From: Manihot esculenta
Lineage: Eukaryota > Streptophyta > Magnoliopsida > Malpighiales > Euphorbiaceae
Assembly: GCF_001659605.2 (NCBI RefSeq)
Contig: NC_035170.2
Coordinates: 21,901,190-21,965,189 of the forward strand
Length of the DNA stretch: 64,000 nucleotides
Reading direction: 5' to 3'
The translations under genes and the position numbers were made by a program. The notes under the pieces were generated by a model. That model worked only from the letters and a program-made list of their open reading frames with translations, was not told the origin of the DNA and made no database searches. Positions 36,192-48,138 of this stretch are shown one piece after another. Each line of letters begins with the position of its first letter. Within the stretch, counting starts at the first letter, position 1.

Positions 36192-36839
36192 TCCGTAATT
36201 GCTTGAATTATTCTGACCTAAGAACACTTGGTATAAAAACTAAGGAATTGTATGATCTAGCAACATCTCATGCCTTTGAGTAGCTAGGATTGGATTTCTC
36301 TCTTCCTTCATGCAATTGACAATTATTTTGATGCCTAAGGCCCAAGGACGTTCCTTAGAAATTTGTTAATTAGTAATTGATTAGAGGACGTTCCCTAATT
36401 GATTTAATCATAATGAGAGACATGGTGGTGAGAAGCATTTTCCATCTCCATAACTAATCTATTGAATCAATCAAGAGAACATGAGTTTCAATGATCAATC
36501 CAAACAACCAAAGTGGATCCATCTCTTCAACTAGACCTTTCTCATATTGATTTCCTCTTTTATTGTAATTACTTGCTGATTTAATTGCTTTCAATAGTTG
36601 TTAGTCAAATCAATCTCAAAACCCCCCCTTTTTACTTTATTGCACTTTACTTTTATTCTGCTTTCAGTTACTTGCTTTCAGTTGTGCTTTCAGTTGATTC
36701 TCTTGATCTTGTTGGGAAAAATAGATAAGTATTCAATTCTCTGTGGATTCGATCCTTTACCACTATCTGCAGTTGTAAAATTGTTGATAACTGGAAAGGT
36801 TATTTTTGACCGGCTTCGACAACCGCGAGTCAATTAGTA

Positions 36840-39800
36840 ATGGCAGCAAACACATTCTCTTCTTCTCAGCCTCTCATTCCTATTTTCAATAGGGAAAAAT
36901 ATCAATTTTGGAGTACCAAAATGCGAACGCTCTTTAAGTCACAAGAGTTATGGGAGCTGGTTGAGGAAGGCTTCAACGACATAGATGATGAGGCTAGACT
37001 CAAGGAGAACAAGAAGAAAGACTTGAAGGCTTTGTTCATTATACAACAGGCAGTGCATAAGGATATCTTTCCCGGATTATGAATGCGACTACTGCAAAAG
37101 AGGCATGGTTGACGCTGCAGAAGGAATTCAAAGGGGACAAGAAGGTGATCACAGTGAGGCTGCAGACATTGAGACGTGAGTTTGAGACGGCAATGATGAA
37201 CAATGGAGAAATAGTGCAGGGCTATCTTTCCCATATTCTGCAATTGTGAGTCAGATCCATACATATGGGGAAAATTGCAGTGATCAGACAGTTGTTGCAA
37301 AGGTCTTGAGAAGTTTAACTCCAAGGTATGATCATTTTGTTGCAGCGATTGAAGAGTCAAGAGATTTGTCTGTTTTTACTTTTGATGAGTTAATGGGATC
37401 GTTACAAGCCCATGAAGCTAGATTACACAGGACGACGGAGACGACTGAGGAAAAAGCTTTTCATGTCAAAGGAGAGGCTTCAAGCCAACAGGAGAACTTG
37501 AATGTTCATGGAGGCAGTGAACAGTATCAGAATAGAGGAAGAGGACGAGGAGGTTATCAGGGCAAAGGTGCAAGAGGGCGTAATGTGTAGTGCCATTATT
37601 GCAAGCGCTTTGGTCATGTAAAAGCAAATTGCTAGAAAAGAGCTAAGCAGGCCAATTATACTGAAGAAGAGGAGAATGACAAGGAGCTCAAGCTTTTCAT
37701 GGCCAAAGAGGAAGGTATGAAATTAACTGGAGATGTGTGGTTTCTTGACAGTGGTTGCTCGAATCATATGACAGGGATGCAATCCTTCTTTAAAAAGCTA
37801 GATGAATCCTACAAGGTAAAAGTAAGACTTGGAGATGGTAAGCAAGTGCAAGTGGAAGGCAAAGGAGTGGTTACGATCAATAGCTACGGTCAAACCAGGT
37901 TTCTTCATAATGTTTTCTTTGATCCTAATCTGACTCAGAACTTATTGAGTGTTGGGCAGTTAATGTGTAGTGGATATTCCGTTTTGTTTGAAAACCTGTC
38001 ATGTGTGATTAAAGACCAGAAGACTAACCAAGTGGTGGTGGAAGTGCAAATGACTCAAAACAAGATGTTCCCTCTTAAGATGTCGAGCCTTGAAAAGCAT
38101 GCCATGATTGTCAAAGAAAAGGATGAATCTACGATATGGCATCTGAGGTATGGTCATCTGAACATGAAGGCCCTAAAATTATTACAGGAAAAGGAATTAG
38201 TCCATGGCCTTCCTTGCATTAAGGAGATCGATTTGTGTGAAGGATGTATTTATGGGAAGCAACCCAGGAGGCCATTCCCTGTAGGTGAGGCTTGGAAAGC
38301 TCCAACCAGTTTGGAACTTATTCATGCTGACATTTGCTGTCCCATGAAGATTGAGTCTTTAGGGGGCAGTCGTTATTTTTTCCTTTTGGCAGATGATCAT
38401 ACACGAATGAGCTGGGTGTACTTCTTGAAGTTCAAATCTGAAGCTCTTGAAGCTTTCAAGAAATTTAAAGCATTGGCAGAAAAGCAAAGTGGGAACTACA
38501 TTAAGGTCTTGCAGACATATCGAGGAGGGGAATTCACGTCAAAAGCCTTCAACCATTTATGTGAAGAACATGGTATTCAGAGGGAACTCACAGCTCCATA
38601 TACTCCAGAGCAGAATGGAGTAGCTGAGCGCAAGAATAGAATGGTGGTAGAGATAGCTAGGAGCATGTTATAAGAAAGAGGATTGCCAACCCAGTTTTGG
38701 AGTGAAGCTGTTGCAACAGCTGTGTACTTGCAAAATTTGTCACCAACTAGGGCAGTTTATGACCGAATACCATATGAGCTATGGACAGGAAGAAGACCTT
38801 GGGTAAGTCACTTGAGAGTATTCGGTTGTATTGCTTATGTTCATATTGATACTCATATGCGCAGCAAGCTCCAGGAGAAGTCCACAAAATGCATTTTTGT
38901 GGGGTACTGTTCAGGGTCCAAAGCATACAGGATGTACAATCCAGTGAACGAAAAGATAATAGTTAGTCGAAATGTGGTGTTTGATGAAAACAATAGATGG
39001 GCGTGGCATGAAGATGCTAATGGGGCTGTTTAGTTCGAAATGCCAATTAATGGTGAAGACGAACTCGCGGAAGATCAGCAACCCACCTCACCAAGTAGTC
39101 AAACTGCAAGTAGCAGTGGCATTGTCTCACCATTGAGTGAACTAGAAGATATATCATCAGATGACACTCCTCCAAGGAAGGTTCACTCACTAAATGATAT
39201 ATATGCCACTACTTATGCCATGTTCATTGTAGATCCCACAAAATTTGAGGAAGCAAATGAGAAGGAAGAATGGAGAGCAGCTATGCGTGAGGAGCTTACC
39301 TCAATTCAGAAGAATGGGACGTGGGATCTAGTCGAGCTACTAAGAGACAAGACACCCATTGGTGTCAAATGGGTATTCAAGACAAAATACCATACGGATG
39401 GTAGTATTCAAAAGTATAAGGCGAGGCTGGTGGCGAAAGGATACTCACAACGGCAGGGGATTGACTATGAAGACACCTTCTCCCCAGTTGCAAGGTTTGA
39501 AACAATACGGATCTTGCTCTCGGTAGCTGCTCAATTACAATGGTTGGTGTATCAATTTGATGTAAAGTCTGCGTTCTTGAATGGGGAGATAGAAGAGGAG
39601 GTATATGTATCGCAACAGGAAGGATTTGTTGTTCAAGGAAGGGAGAATCAGGTTTACAGGTTGCGGAAGGCTTTATACGAATTGAAACAGGCGCCTCGTG
39701 CATGTTACAGCAGGATAGATGCATATTTCATAAAAAACGGCTTTCACCGGAGCAAAAACGAGGCCACACTATATATAAAGAAGCAAGGTAAAAATCTGCT

Positions 39801-40782
39801 TCTCGTGTGCTTATATGTAGATGATATGGTTTATATGGGTTCTTCGTTAGAACTGATACATGAATTCCAATTGAATATGAAGAAAAGCTTTGAGATGTCA
39901 GATTTAGGGAAGCTGCATTACTTTCTTGGAATGGAAATAAAACAAGCAGAAGATGGGATTTTCATATCCCAGAGAAAGTATGCAACAGATTTATTAAAGA
40001 AATTCAACATGCTGAATTGCAAGACAACTCCTACACCAATGAATCTTAATGATAAATTCCAGAATGATGATGGCACTCAATCAGCTGATGGGCACTATTT
40101 CAGAAGTCTTGTTGGAGGTTTAATCTATCTTACTCATTCAAGACCAGATATTGTTTTTGCTGTTGGTATTGTGTCCAGGTTTATGCACACCCCTTCGAGG
40201 CATCATCTAGGTGCTGCAAAAAGGATATTGAGATATGTAGCTGGGACGGTTACGTATGGAATATGGTATGCAAAAACTCCAAAGTACAAATTGTATGGCT
40301 TTACTGACAGTGATTGGGCCAGATGTTTAGAAGACAGGAAGAGTACAACTGGCTATGTGTTTAGCTTGGGATCAGGGGCTGTTACGTGGAGTTCAAAGAA
40401 GTAGGCAACAATTGCACTATCAACATCTGAGGCAGAATATATGGCGACAACAGCTTCTGCATGCCAAGCAGTGTGGCTAAGAAAAATTTTGGCAGATGTT
40501 GGACAAAAACAAGAAGGAGCAACAGTAATCTTATATGACAATAAATCTGCTATAGCAATTTTCAAAAATCCAGTTCATCATGGGCGAACAAAACACATCG
40601 ATATCAAGGCTCATTTTATTCGGGATTTGGTGACAGATGGTGTGGTTTTGCTGGACTATTGCAACACAGAAGAACAGGTAGCAGACATCTTAACAAAGTC
40701 CCTTCCAAAGGCCAAGCATGAGAATCTCAAGATGAAGCTGGGTGTGTGTGAGTTTGAATCAAGGGAGCGTGTTGAAAACTGA
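36840..40782 (+). pseudogene. Copia D gag-pol (capsid, protease, integrase, RT, RNase H), broken
   Basis: Copia order is clear: Gag (MAANTFSSSQPLIP..., 36840 on), knuckle CHYCKRFGHVKANC (about 37591-37632), protease WFLDSGCSNHMTG (37738 on), GAG-pre-integrase and integrase (38100-38670, with HADICCPMK and the PEQNGVAERKNR Glu region), RT with YVDDMVYMG (39820 on), and RNase H to 40782. Two frame breaks lie in gag (near 37075 and 37230). Stops interrupt the main frame at 37588, 37633, 38671, 39031 and 40402. Several are simple substitutions in otherwise conserved sequence. The frame ends about 13 nt inside the 3' LTR, and the PPT (near 40758-40769, TCAAGGGAGCG) lies within it. The copy is non-functional. 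Confidence 0.92.
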
Positions 40783-41052
40783 TTCAAACGTATTCAAAGT
40801 CTGTTCCTATTTTTGCTGGGTCCCTGTTTTTGTTTTATGTTCTGGAAATAATGTTATCGTGGGATGATTTTCTGTTTTGCACATTGTCGTACACGTTTGT
40901 TTTGTTTCCTTGCAAATCTGAGTTTGTTATTTAAGATTTCCTTGTACTTGCCTGTATAAAAAGGGCACTTTGCATTCAATAAAAGTGTTGCAGTTGAAAC
41001 ACAAGTCTTTTTCAGTTATATTTCTGCAATCGTATATTCTTTTGATTCAACA
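40770..41052 (+). repeat. 3' LTR of Copia D (283 bp)
   Basis: Pairs with 15472-15754, same length, ten substitutions by eye; followed by the GTATG duplicate. Confidence 0.93.
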
Positions 41053-41806
41053 GTATGCTCCTATAGTTTAAGATATGATTTGTGATTATCATCTCTAGTT
41101 TTCAATAAAATTCAAGAATTGAATGTTGATTTCTCTTCTGTGATGGACCTAAGCATTTTTTAATGAACTGAATGAAGGCTTGTAAGTTCCTTCAGTACCT
41201 CGATCTAGCAGATTGTTAAGTGGCAACTCTGATAATGATTCATCGTTGGATGACACCAGAAATCGTCTATCAGCACACTAAGTATCATAGACAGAAAGAA
41301 TCAATGGGCATGTGATGACTCAGCTTTTGTTATAATCTATAGTCTTCTTTTTGTAGTTTTAGTTTTATTTTATCCAGCTGCGTACATGCTGCCGTTTTGG
41401 ATAGGACAAGTTCTTTCCCAAAGAAGAAGGAATTAAATTCTTGATTTGCTGTGAAAGCAAAATTTATTAAGTACTTCTCAAATTTAAATTATCTCCGGGG
41501 TGTTTGGTTTAGTTATAAAAAGTAAGTTATAAGCGCTAATTACTTATAAATTATTTAAAGTTTATAAGAATTTAAAATTTTAAGTAATCATATATTTGAT
41601 TAAAATGTTTATAAGTGATTAGTAAACGGTTGATATGTTTGTTAATAATTAATTTATAAATACATTTATTATTAAAATTATTAAAAAGATATTAAATAAG
41701 ATATATGATGAAATTTTAAAATTAAATGAGAACAATATGCTAATTTATTTGGTCAAATCAGTTTATAAGTTTAGTCTCTATAAGCACCAAAAATGAAAAG
41801 TTATTT
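41053..41806 (+). other. Displaced 3' end of the sulfotransferase locus plus AT-rich flank
   Basis: After the duplicated GTATG the sequence continues the original sulfotransferase downstream region. AGTTTTCAATAAA (AATAAA at 41104-41109) and the following GAATGTTGAT parallel the downstream region of the paralogue (AATAAA at 57909-57914, then GAATGTTCGAT). So the original poly(A) region now sits about 25.7 kb from the stop codon. From 41497 a GGGGTGTTTGGTTTAG start and TTATAAGC-rich sequence look like part of a DNA transposon or MITE. No gene seen. Confidence 0.7.
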
Positions 41807-42511
41807 TTATGCGAAATCCACCCTATTAGAGACTGAAACGATATATACTTTAGTAAAAAAAATTTAATTCAAAAAACAATTCCTCAATCTAAAACACTCT
41901 TAATTAACATGCAATTAAAAGCACTTATAACTGATTGATTTTAAGAGCAATAAGAATAAGAACCATACAAGTTAATATCAAATCTTATTCGTGATGCAAT
42001 GTTAAGAACCAAGATCTCTTTTAAACTCCCAAAGAAAAATCGTGTAAAACAATTGTATTGGATAATTGATAATCTGTTCACAATGTGTAAAAAATATATT
42101 TTATATATCCTAGGATAACTTAAAGCAATTAGAAAAAGAAAATAAGTAAAAACCTAAATAAATACCCATGATTTTTGTCACTACCCACTACTATACATAG
42201 ACCTATGGTCTATGCCACTTCCCACTACTGGTTAACTACTCACTATTGATTAACTACCCACTACTAAATTAGTGATGAGAAATCTGTTGATGCAAATACA
42301 AAATTTGAATTGTCAGTAAGAACACATTCGGCCTAATTGACTTGGAATGACCAGTTATTCTTCAACTTCAAAATGAACTTGCAAAACTTCAACATATTCC
42401 TTCATGAATTTTTGTAGTGTTTCTTTCAATTTTTTGGATCTCAAACTTGTAATTGATCATTGAGACAATGCTATCTCATTATTTTTGGTGTTGTTGATTG
42501 TACTTACATCA
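41807..42511 (-). repeat. 3' LTR of Gypsy E (about 705 bp)
   Basis: Matches 51447-52153 throughout, with many substitutions and small indels (for example GAGACTGAAACGATATATAC against GAGACTGAAATGATACATAC). The outer end has lost its TG, so its boundary is approximate. Confidence 0.85.
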
Positions 42512-42668
42512 TCCTCTCCCTCTTAAAAAGGATTCAGTCTCGAATCTGTACCAAAATCAAAAGGAGACAAATTGAAATATTAAAGGTAGCACTTACACCA
42601 AACTCACCTAATAGATCAATTATGTATGCGTTATTGATCTGTTCCAGTACTTGATATGGTCTATCCCC

Positions 42669-45600
42669 TCATGCAATAAGTTTTGATTTCCTTTGATTAG
42701 AAAACCTCTCCTTTTGTATATGGATCCAAACCCAATCTCCTGGTCTGAATATAGCTTTCTTGCGACCCTTATTGGCTTTTTTCTCATACATCCTATTATG
42801 CTTCTCAATATACTCACGCGCTTTCATGTGTATTAATTTAACCATTTTAGCCTTTACATTTTCATCTAAATTAGACAACTCATTCAAAGATAAAGGCATT
42901 AAATCTAATAGAGTTAATGGATTAAAACCATACACAATCTCAAAAGGTGAATAACCAGTAGAAGAATAGACAGCACGATTATAAGCAAATTAAACATATG
43001 GAAAATATTCTTCCCAAGTTTTCAAGTTTCTACCCACAATAACACAAAGTATAGTTCCTAAAATCCTATTAACAACTTCAGTCTGGCCGTTTGTTTGTGG
43101 ATGATAAGTAGTAGAAAATAAAAGTTTAGTATCCAATTTTCCATACAAAACACGCCAAAAATGGCTAAAGAACTTAGAATCTCTATCAGAAATAATAAAC
43201 CTAGGTATACCATGCAAACGAACTACTTACCTAAAAAATAAATCAGCTATGTTCGTTGCATTATCAGTTTTATAATATGGAATAAAATGTATCATCTTAC
43301 TAAAGCAATTTATAACAACAAATATATAATCTCTACCTTTTTTTGTTCTAGGTAAAACTATCACAAAATCCATAGATATATCAATCCAAGGTTCAGTAGG
43401 TACAGACAAAAGAGTATACAACCCATGTGGCAAGTACTTAGATTTAGTCTGTTTACTTGTAAAACATTGAGCACAAATTTTCTCTACATATTTTCGCATA
43501 TTAGGTCAGTAAAAGTGCTCGTTCAACATGTCTAAAGTCTTTTGTACACCAAAATGTCCCATTAATCCTCCTAAATGTGATTCTCTAACAAACAACTCAC
43601 GCACCGTACAATCAGGTATGCATATTTGTTTCCCCCTAAAAAAGAACCCATCATGCAAATAAAACTTGTTAAATGACCTATGTTTATATGCCTTAAATAC
43701 ATCAGAAAAATCAGTATCATTCTCATACATATCTTTCAAATGCTTAAACCCTAACAACTTAGAACGAAACATAGAAATCAATGTATAACATCTAGATAAT
43801 GCGTCAACAACCATATTCTCCTTACCTTGCTTATATTTAATCACATAAGGAAATATTTCGAGATAATCAACCCACTTACTATGCCGCTTATTCAACTTAC
43901 CTTATCCCTCAAAGTGTTTGAGAGATTGATGGTCGGTATGAATCATGAACTCATTAGGCAGCAAGTAGTATTTTCAAACTTCAAGAGCCCTAATCAGTGC
44001 ATAGAATACTTTTTCATAGGTGGAATAGTTTAAATGTGTGCTACCTAGCTTCTCATTAAAATATACTATGGGTCGGATTTCCTGCATAAGAACAACACCA
44101 ATACCAATCCCAGAAGTATCACATTCAATTTCAAAGGTTTTAGAAAAATCAAGTAACCTCAAAACAGAAGCAATAGTAAGTTTTTTTTTTTTTAATGTGT
44201 TAAATGTAAGTTTCTGTTCTTTACCCCATTTAAATCCAACAGCCTTTTTAATGATATCATTTAGAGGTATATAAATAGTGCTGAAATCTTTAACAAACCT
44301 CCTATAGAAGCTTGCTAATCAATGAAAGGATCTCACCTCACCAGCATTCTTAGGTGTAGGCCATTCTTGGATAACCTTAACCTTTTCGGTATCTACCTCA
44401 ACTCCACGTGATCTAACAACAAATCCTAGGAATATGACACTATCAGTATAAAATACACATTTCTTAAGATTAGCATATAATTCATGTTCACGCAACTTGA
44501 GTAGAACAAGTTTAGCATGCCTAATATGATCATCCAAGTTTCGACTATAAATCAATATATCATCAAAATACATAACCACAAATTTACCTAGGTAATCACG
44601 CAAAATATGGTTCATTAATCTCATAAATGTGCTAGGTGCATTAGTTAAGCCAAAAGATATCACTAACTTAGTCTTAAAGACAGTTTTCCACTCATCACCT
44701 AACTTCATCCTAATTTGATGATAACCACTTTTCAAATTAATTTTGATAAAGAAAACACCACCACATAATTCTTCAAGTATATCACCTAATCTAGGAATAG
44801 GATGGCGATACTTTACAATGATTTTGTTGATCGAACGATAATCAACACACATACGCATTATTTTATCTTTCTTTGGAACTATCAAAACAGATACTGCGAA
44901 TGGACTAAGGCTCTCCCTGATATGTCCCTTAGCCAGCAACTCATTAACTTGTCTTTGCAAATCCTTCGTCTCCTCAAGATTACTCCAGTGAGCTGGACGA
45001 TTTGAAATATGAGCTCCATGAATAAAATCGATCTGATGTTCTATTCTCCTAATGGGCGGCAATTCAGATGGAATCTCCTCAGGAAATACATCCGCAAAAT
45101 CCTGCAACAACTTAGAAAAAGAACTAGGCAATTTATCAATAGGGTTAGTCTCAATCATAAAATTGAAATTAAAACGCAACATAATTAAAACTCTCTTCCC
45201 TAAATATGCTTTCTTCAACTCTCTCTCTCTTGACAATAAAAGGAAGACTTGCTAAAATTTTAACTCTTCTCACTAAGCTCTCTTTTTACCTCCATACTCA
45301 CTAATGTTTTCTCTCTTGCACATCTCTCATTTTTACTCTTACCCATGAAGTTACTCTCCTTTGAGCTATTGGAAACCTTCTTTGAGCTATTGGAAACCTT
45401 CTTTTTACTACTGGCCTCTTTTCCCTGATTCTTTTTATTTATCTCACCTTCCTTACCCAATTTAGGAGATTGTTATAATTTTACTTGATCTGCATATATA
45501 TCTTTAGAAAATAATGGTACAAGTATATGTTTTATACTAAGGAAAGTAAAAGAAAACATATTATTATACCCATCATGAATTACACACCTATCAAATTGAC

Positions 45601-45950
45601 ATGGTCTACCTAACAAAACATATCTAGCCTGCATGGATATAATATCATAAGTAATCTCATCTACATACTTACCAATAGAAAATGACATTTTACGTTGCTT
45701 AGTTATATTTGCCTCACCACTGTCTTTCAACCACTAAAGTCTATAAAAATTAGGGTGTTTAATAGTTTTTAGTCCTAATTTATCAACTAAAATAGTACTC
45801 ACACAATTAACTTGACTATCCGAATCTATTATCATGCAATAGACTTTACCACCTATCAAACAACGAATGTGAAAGATGTTTTCACATAGTTCAAGTCCCT
45901 CTTCTTTAATAGAAATATTTAAAGAACGCAATACCACTAAGGACTCTCCC
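42669..45950 (-). pseudogene. pol: Gypsy E protease-RT-RNase H-integrase, decayed
   Basis: Pieces in order on the minus strand. Protease region: MIIDSDSQVNCVS (about 45830; the usual Gly after the active Asp-Ser is changed) and LLGRPCQFDRCVIHDG (near 45620). A Lys/Ser-rich linker is at 45260-45460. The RT (44319-45236) has CVDYRSINKI and the catalytic MYFDDILIYS. RNase H is at 43506-44162, and integrase at 42990-43499 with DISMDF, ISDRDSKF and QTNGQTEVVNR. The post-integrase tail is at 42669-42935 (FRPGDWVWIH). Numerous stops and frame breaks separate the pieces. The sequence lies directly against solo LTR I at 45951. Confidence 0.88.
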
Positions 45951-48116
45951 TGTAACGACCCGAAAATCGGACCGCTACCGGCTCTAGGATTCAGGTCGAC
46001 GTAAGGTCGCTGGAACCCATAGCAAGCCTACTATGAACTCTGAACATCTGGTATAATCCCATACATGATCAAACATAAACATATATACTATAAACTTTTC
46101 TCTATATACCAGGCTTAACTTGAGCATGCTCTGCAACCACTCTGTAAGCGATACCTGCTCTGGTACCACTCTGTAACTGTAAACATAAAAACCCCTTACT
46201 GGAGCCCTCATCAAAATGCTCCAGTTGGGTTAACATACATATGTTAATCCTGGTTCATCACATCTCATCATAAAACATATAAGAGATCCATATACAAAGG
46301 GATTATCCAAACACTAGGGCCAAGCACAATACTATAACTTTGAATACAGTACATGTTATAACATGTCTTTACATAACATAACCTTACTTTACATCATGTC
46401 CACTACACTTCTATTATATAGCCATAACCATCGCCATAACTCTACTCTTACTGACTCTGTCTTTCTCTGTGGCCCTGAAAACATGGGGTTAAGGGAATGG
46501 GGTGAGCTATAAAGCCCAATGAGCAGAACGATAAAAACATTAAAACATATGCCATAATGGAATGCATCACATCACATGTAAATCACATAAAGGATGGACT
46601 GACTCAAAACTCCCTCTACTCTATGCTCGGCCCTTAAAGGAGCTCCTTAGGACTTCTGCGACATACATAGCTCTGTGCCCGGCCCTCAAGGGGATCCTCA
46701 GGACTTCTGTTACATGCAATAAAAACTAGAGGGCTAATGAGTCGTCCTGTTGTCCATCCACATCCATAATAAAGAATGCAATGCGTCATCTTCGTGGTTA
46801 CTAATGCAATACAACCTACTATAGACATGGCATTCGTGATGCATGGAACATGCTAAAACATTCATTAAAAAACATAGTTTAGTTCCACTCACCTCTAGCA
46901 ACTGCTGGGCTAACTCTGGACCAGCTAACTCTGTGGGCCTCCTCGGTTCCTCGGGTCCAATCCTACAAAGGTGGACTCAAATGAGGTACCAAACCACTCT
47001 AACATAACTCTGAACATCTCTCCAAAAACCCCCTAAAACATCATAAATATGCATGGAAAAACGGGCAAAGAAAGGCTGGACAGGGCACCTTCGGCGGCCG
47101 AACACCCTCTCCAGATCCAAAAGTCAGGCACTTTCGGCGGCACCTTCGGTGGCCGAAAGTCTGCTCCAGATCCGAAACTCAACTTTCGGAGGCAAGGTTA
47201 GGCGGCCAAACCATGCATCCACAGGCAGGTTCGGAAGCCGAAACCACCTTCGGCGGCCGAACTTGAGTTCATCCAGAATTCAGCCTCTTATGCATACAAG
47301 CCTCCCAAACCTTCCAAACACCCAAAACATGCATCCAACCTCCAAAACATGCATAAACCCTTAACCATGCATAAAGGAGCTTAAACACTAGTCTAAACCC
47401 CTACCAACAACCACATACACATACAAATAGCTCACGATCAACATAAGCCAAAACCATGCACACCATGCATAAAACTCCCTTAAACCCATCAAAACACACT
47501 TAAAACATAAGAAAAGGTGAGGATCCATGCTTACCTCTTGAAGATCGAGAGGATTGATGGTCTAAACTCGGAGATGCAAAGGAAAACAGATCCGAAATCT
47601 CCAAGCCTCACAACTTTGCTCCTTAGCTCAAAACTCTTCAAAACAAGGATAAAACTCATGAAAACCTTGAGAGATTTGAAGAAAAAGCATGAAAACAACC
47701 AAAGGAGAGCATGAACTCACCTTAGCCCAAGAATGGAGAGAAAACTCCCCCATTTTCCAGACAAGGGGCCTTTTATAGGTGGCCTGGTCAACCGTTTCCG
47801 GCGGCCAAACCTTGCTTCCACACCTCCACCACGTTCGGCAGCCGAACATGGGGTTCGGGGGCAGCAAAGCTAAGCCACCTTCGGCGGCCGAACTTCACTT
47901 TCGACGGCCGAACCTGGCAAATGCCTACTTGGTCTTTTCTTTCAAAACTCAATTTCTCTTGCTCAAATCCCTCAAAACCTTAAAACACTTAAAACCATTT
48001 TAGAAAACTTTTATTTCACCCTTCTAGGAACCTCAGACATCCTCACATTCCAGATTCCAATGGAGATTCCGCAGGAAAAAGGAAATTCCGGTGCCATGGT
48101 CTAGCTGGGTATTACA
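45951..48116 (-). mobile_element. Solo LTR I of the chromovirus superfamily (2166 bp)
   Basis: TGTAACGACC at 45951 to TATTACA at 48116, flanked by perfect CTCCC duplications (45946-45950, 48117-48121). No internal region. It has the superfamily hallmarks: near-palindrome clusters (47088-47270 and 47797-47920), donor-like GTAAGC near 47530 and acceptor-like TTTTCAG near 46478 (minus), and a two-unit minisatellite with CCGGCCC near 46624-46712. A single LTR with matching TSDs indicates LTR-LTR recombination after insertion. Confidence 0.92.
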
Positions 48117-48138
48117 CTCCCTAAATAGGATACTTTCT

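Larger units (their letters stand above)
15815..36832 (+). mobile_element. Solo LTR G (about 1757 bp), split by Gypsy B
   Basis: Begins TGATAGAGC at 15815 and ends CGCGAGTCA at 36832, with 5-bp duplications ATTAG at 15810-15814 and 36833-36837. Its own sequence is 15815-16935 plus 36197-36832. It has TG...CA ends, no coding domains, and a TATTTAAAGG-type box near 16571, so I read it as a solo LTR, probably from a Tat-like Gypsy family (assignment weak). Discounting it brings the Copia gag ATG to just after the PBS region, which supports the boundaries. Small open frames at 16253-16548 (-) carry Cys-rich low-complexity repeats and look non-genic. Confidence 0.75.
15472..41052 (+). mobile_element. 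Ty1/Copia retrotransposon D with three further elements nested inside
   Basis: Flanked by perfect 5-bp target duplications GTATG (15467-15471 and 41053-41057). LTRs of 283 bp (15472-15754 and 40770-41052) begin TGTTGAA and end TTCAACA. They differ at ten positions by eye with no indels (about 3.5%). The PBS is at 15758-15769. The broken gag-pol (36840-40782) starts only 85 bp after the LTR once the nested insertions are discounted. It inserted in the same orientation as the sulfotransferase gene, just downstream of the stop codon. Solo LTR G, Gypsy B and Gypsy C account for most of its present 25.6 kb. Confidence 0.93.

Noticed and set aside
36062..36283. 73-aa frame at the end of the Gypsy B 3' LTR
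   Set aside because: It crosses the LTR boundary into solo LTR G, so it is an accidental frame.
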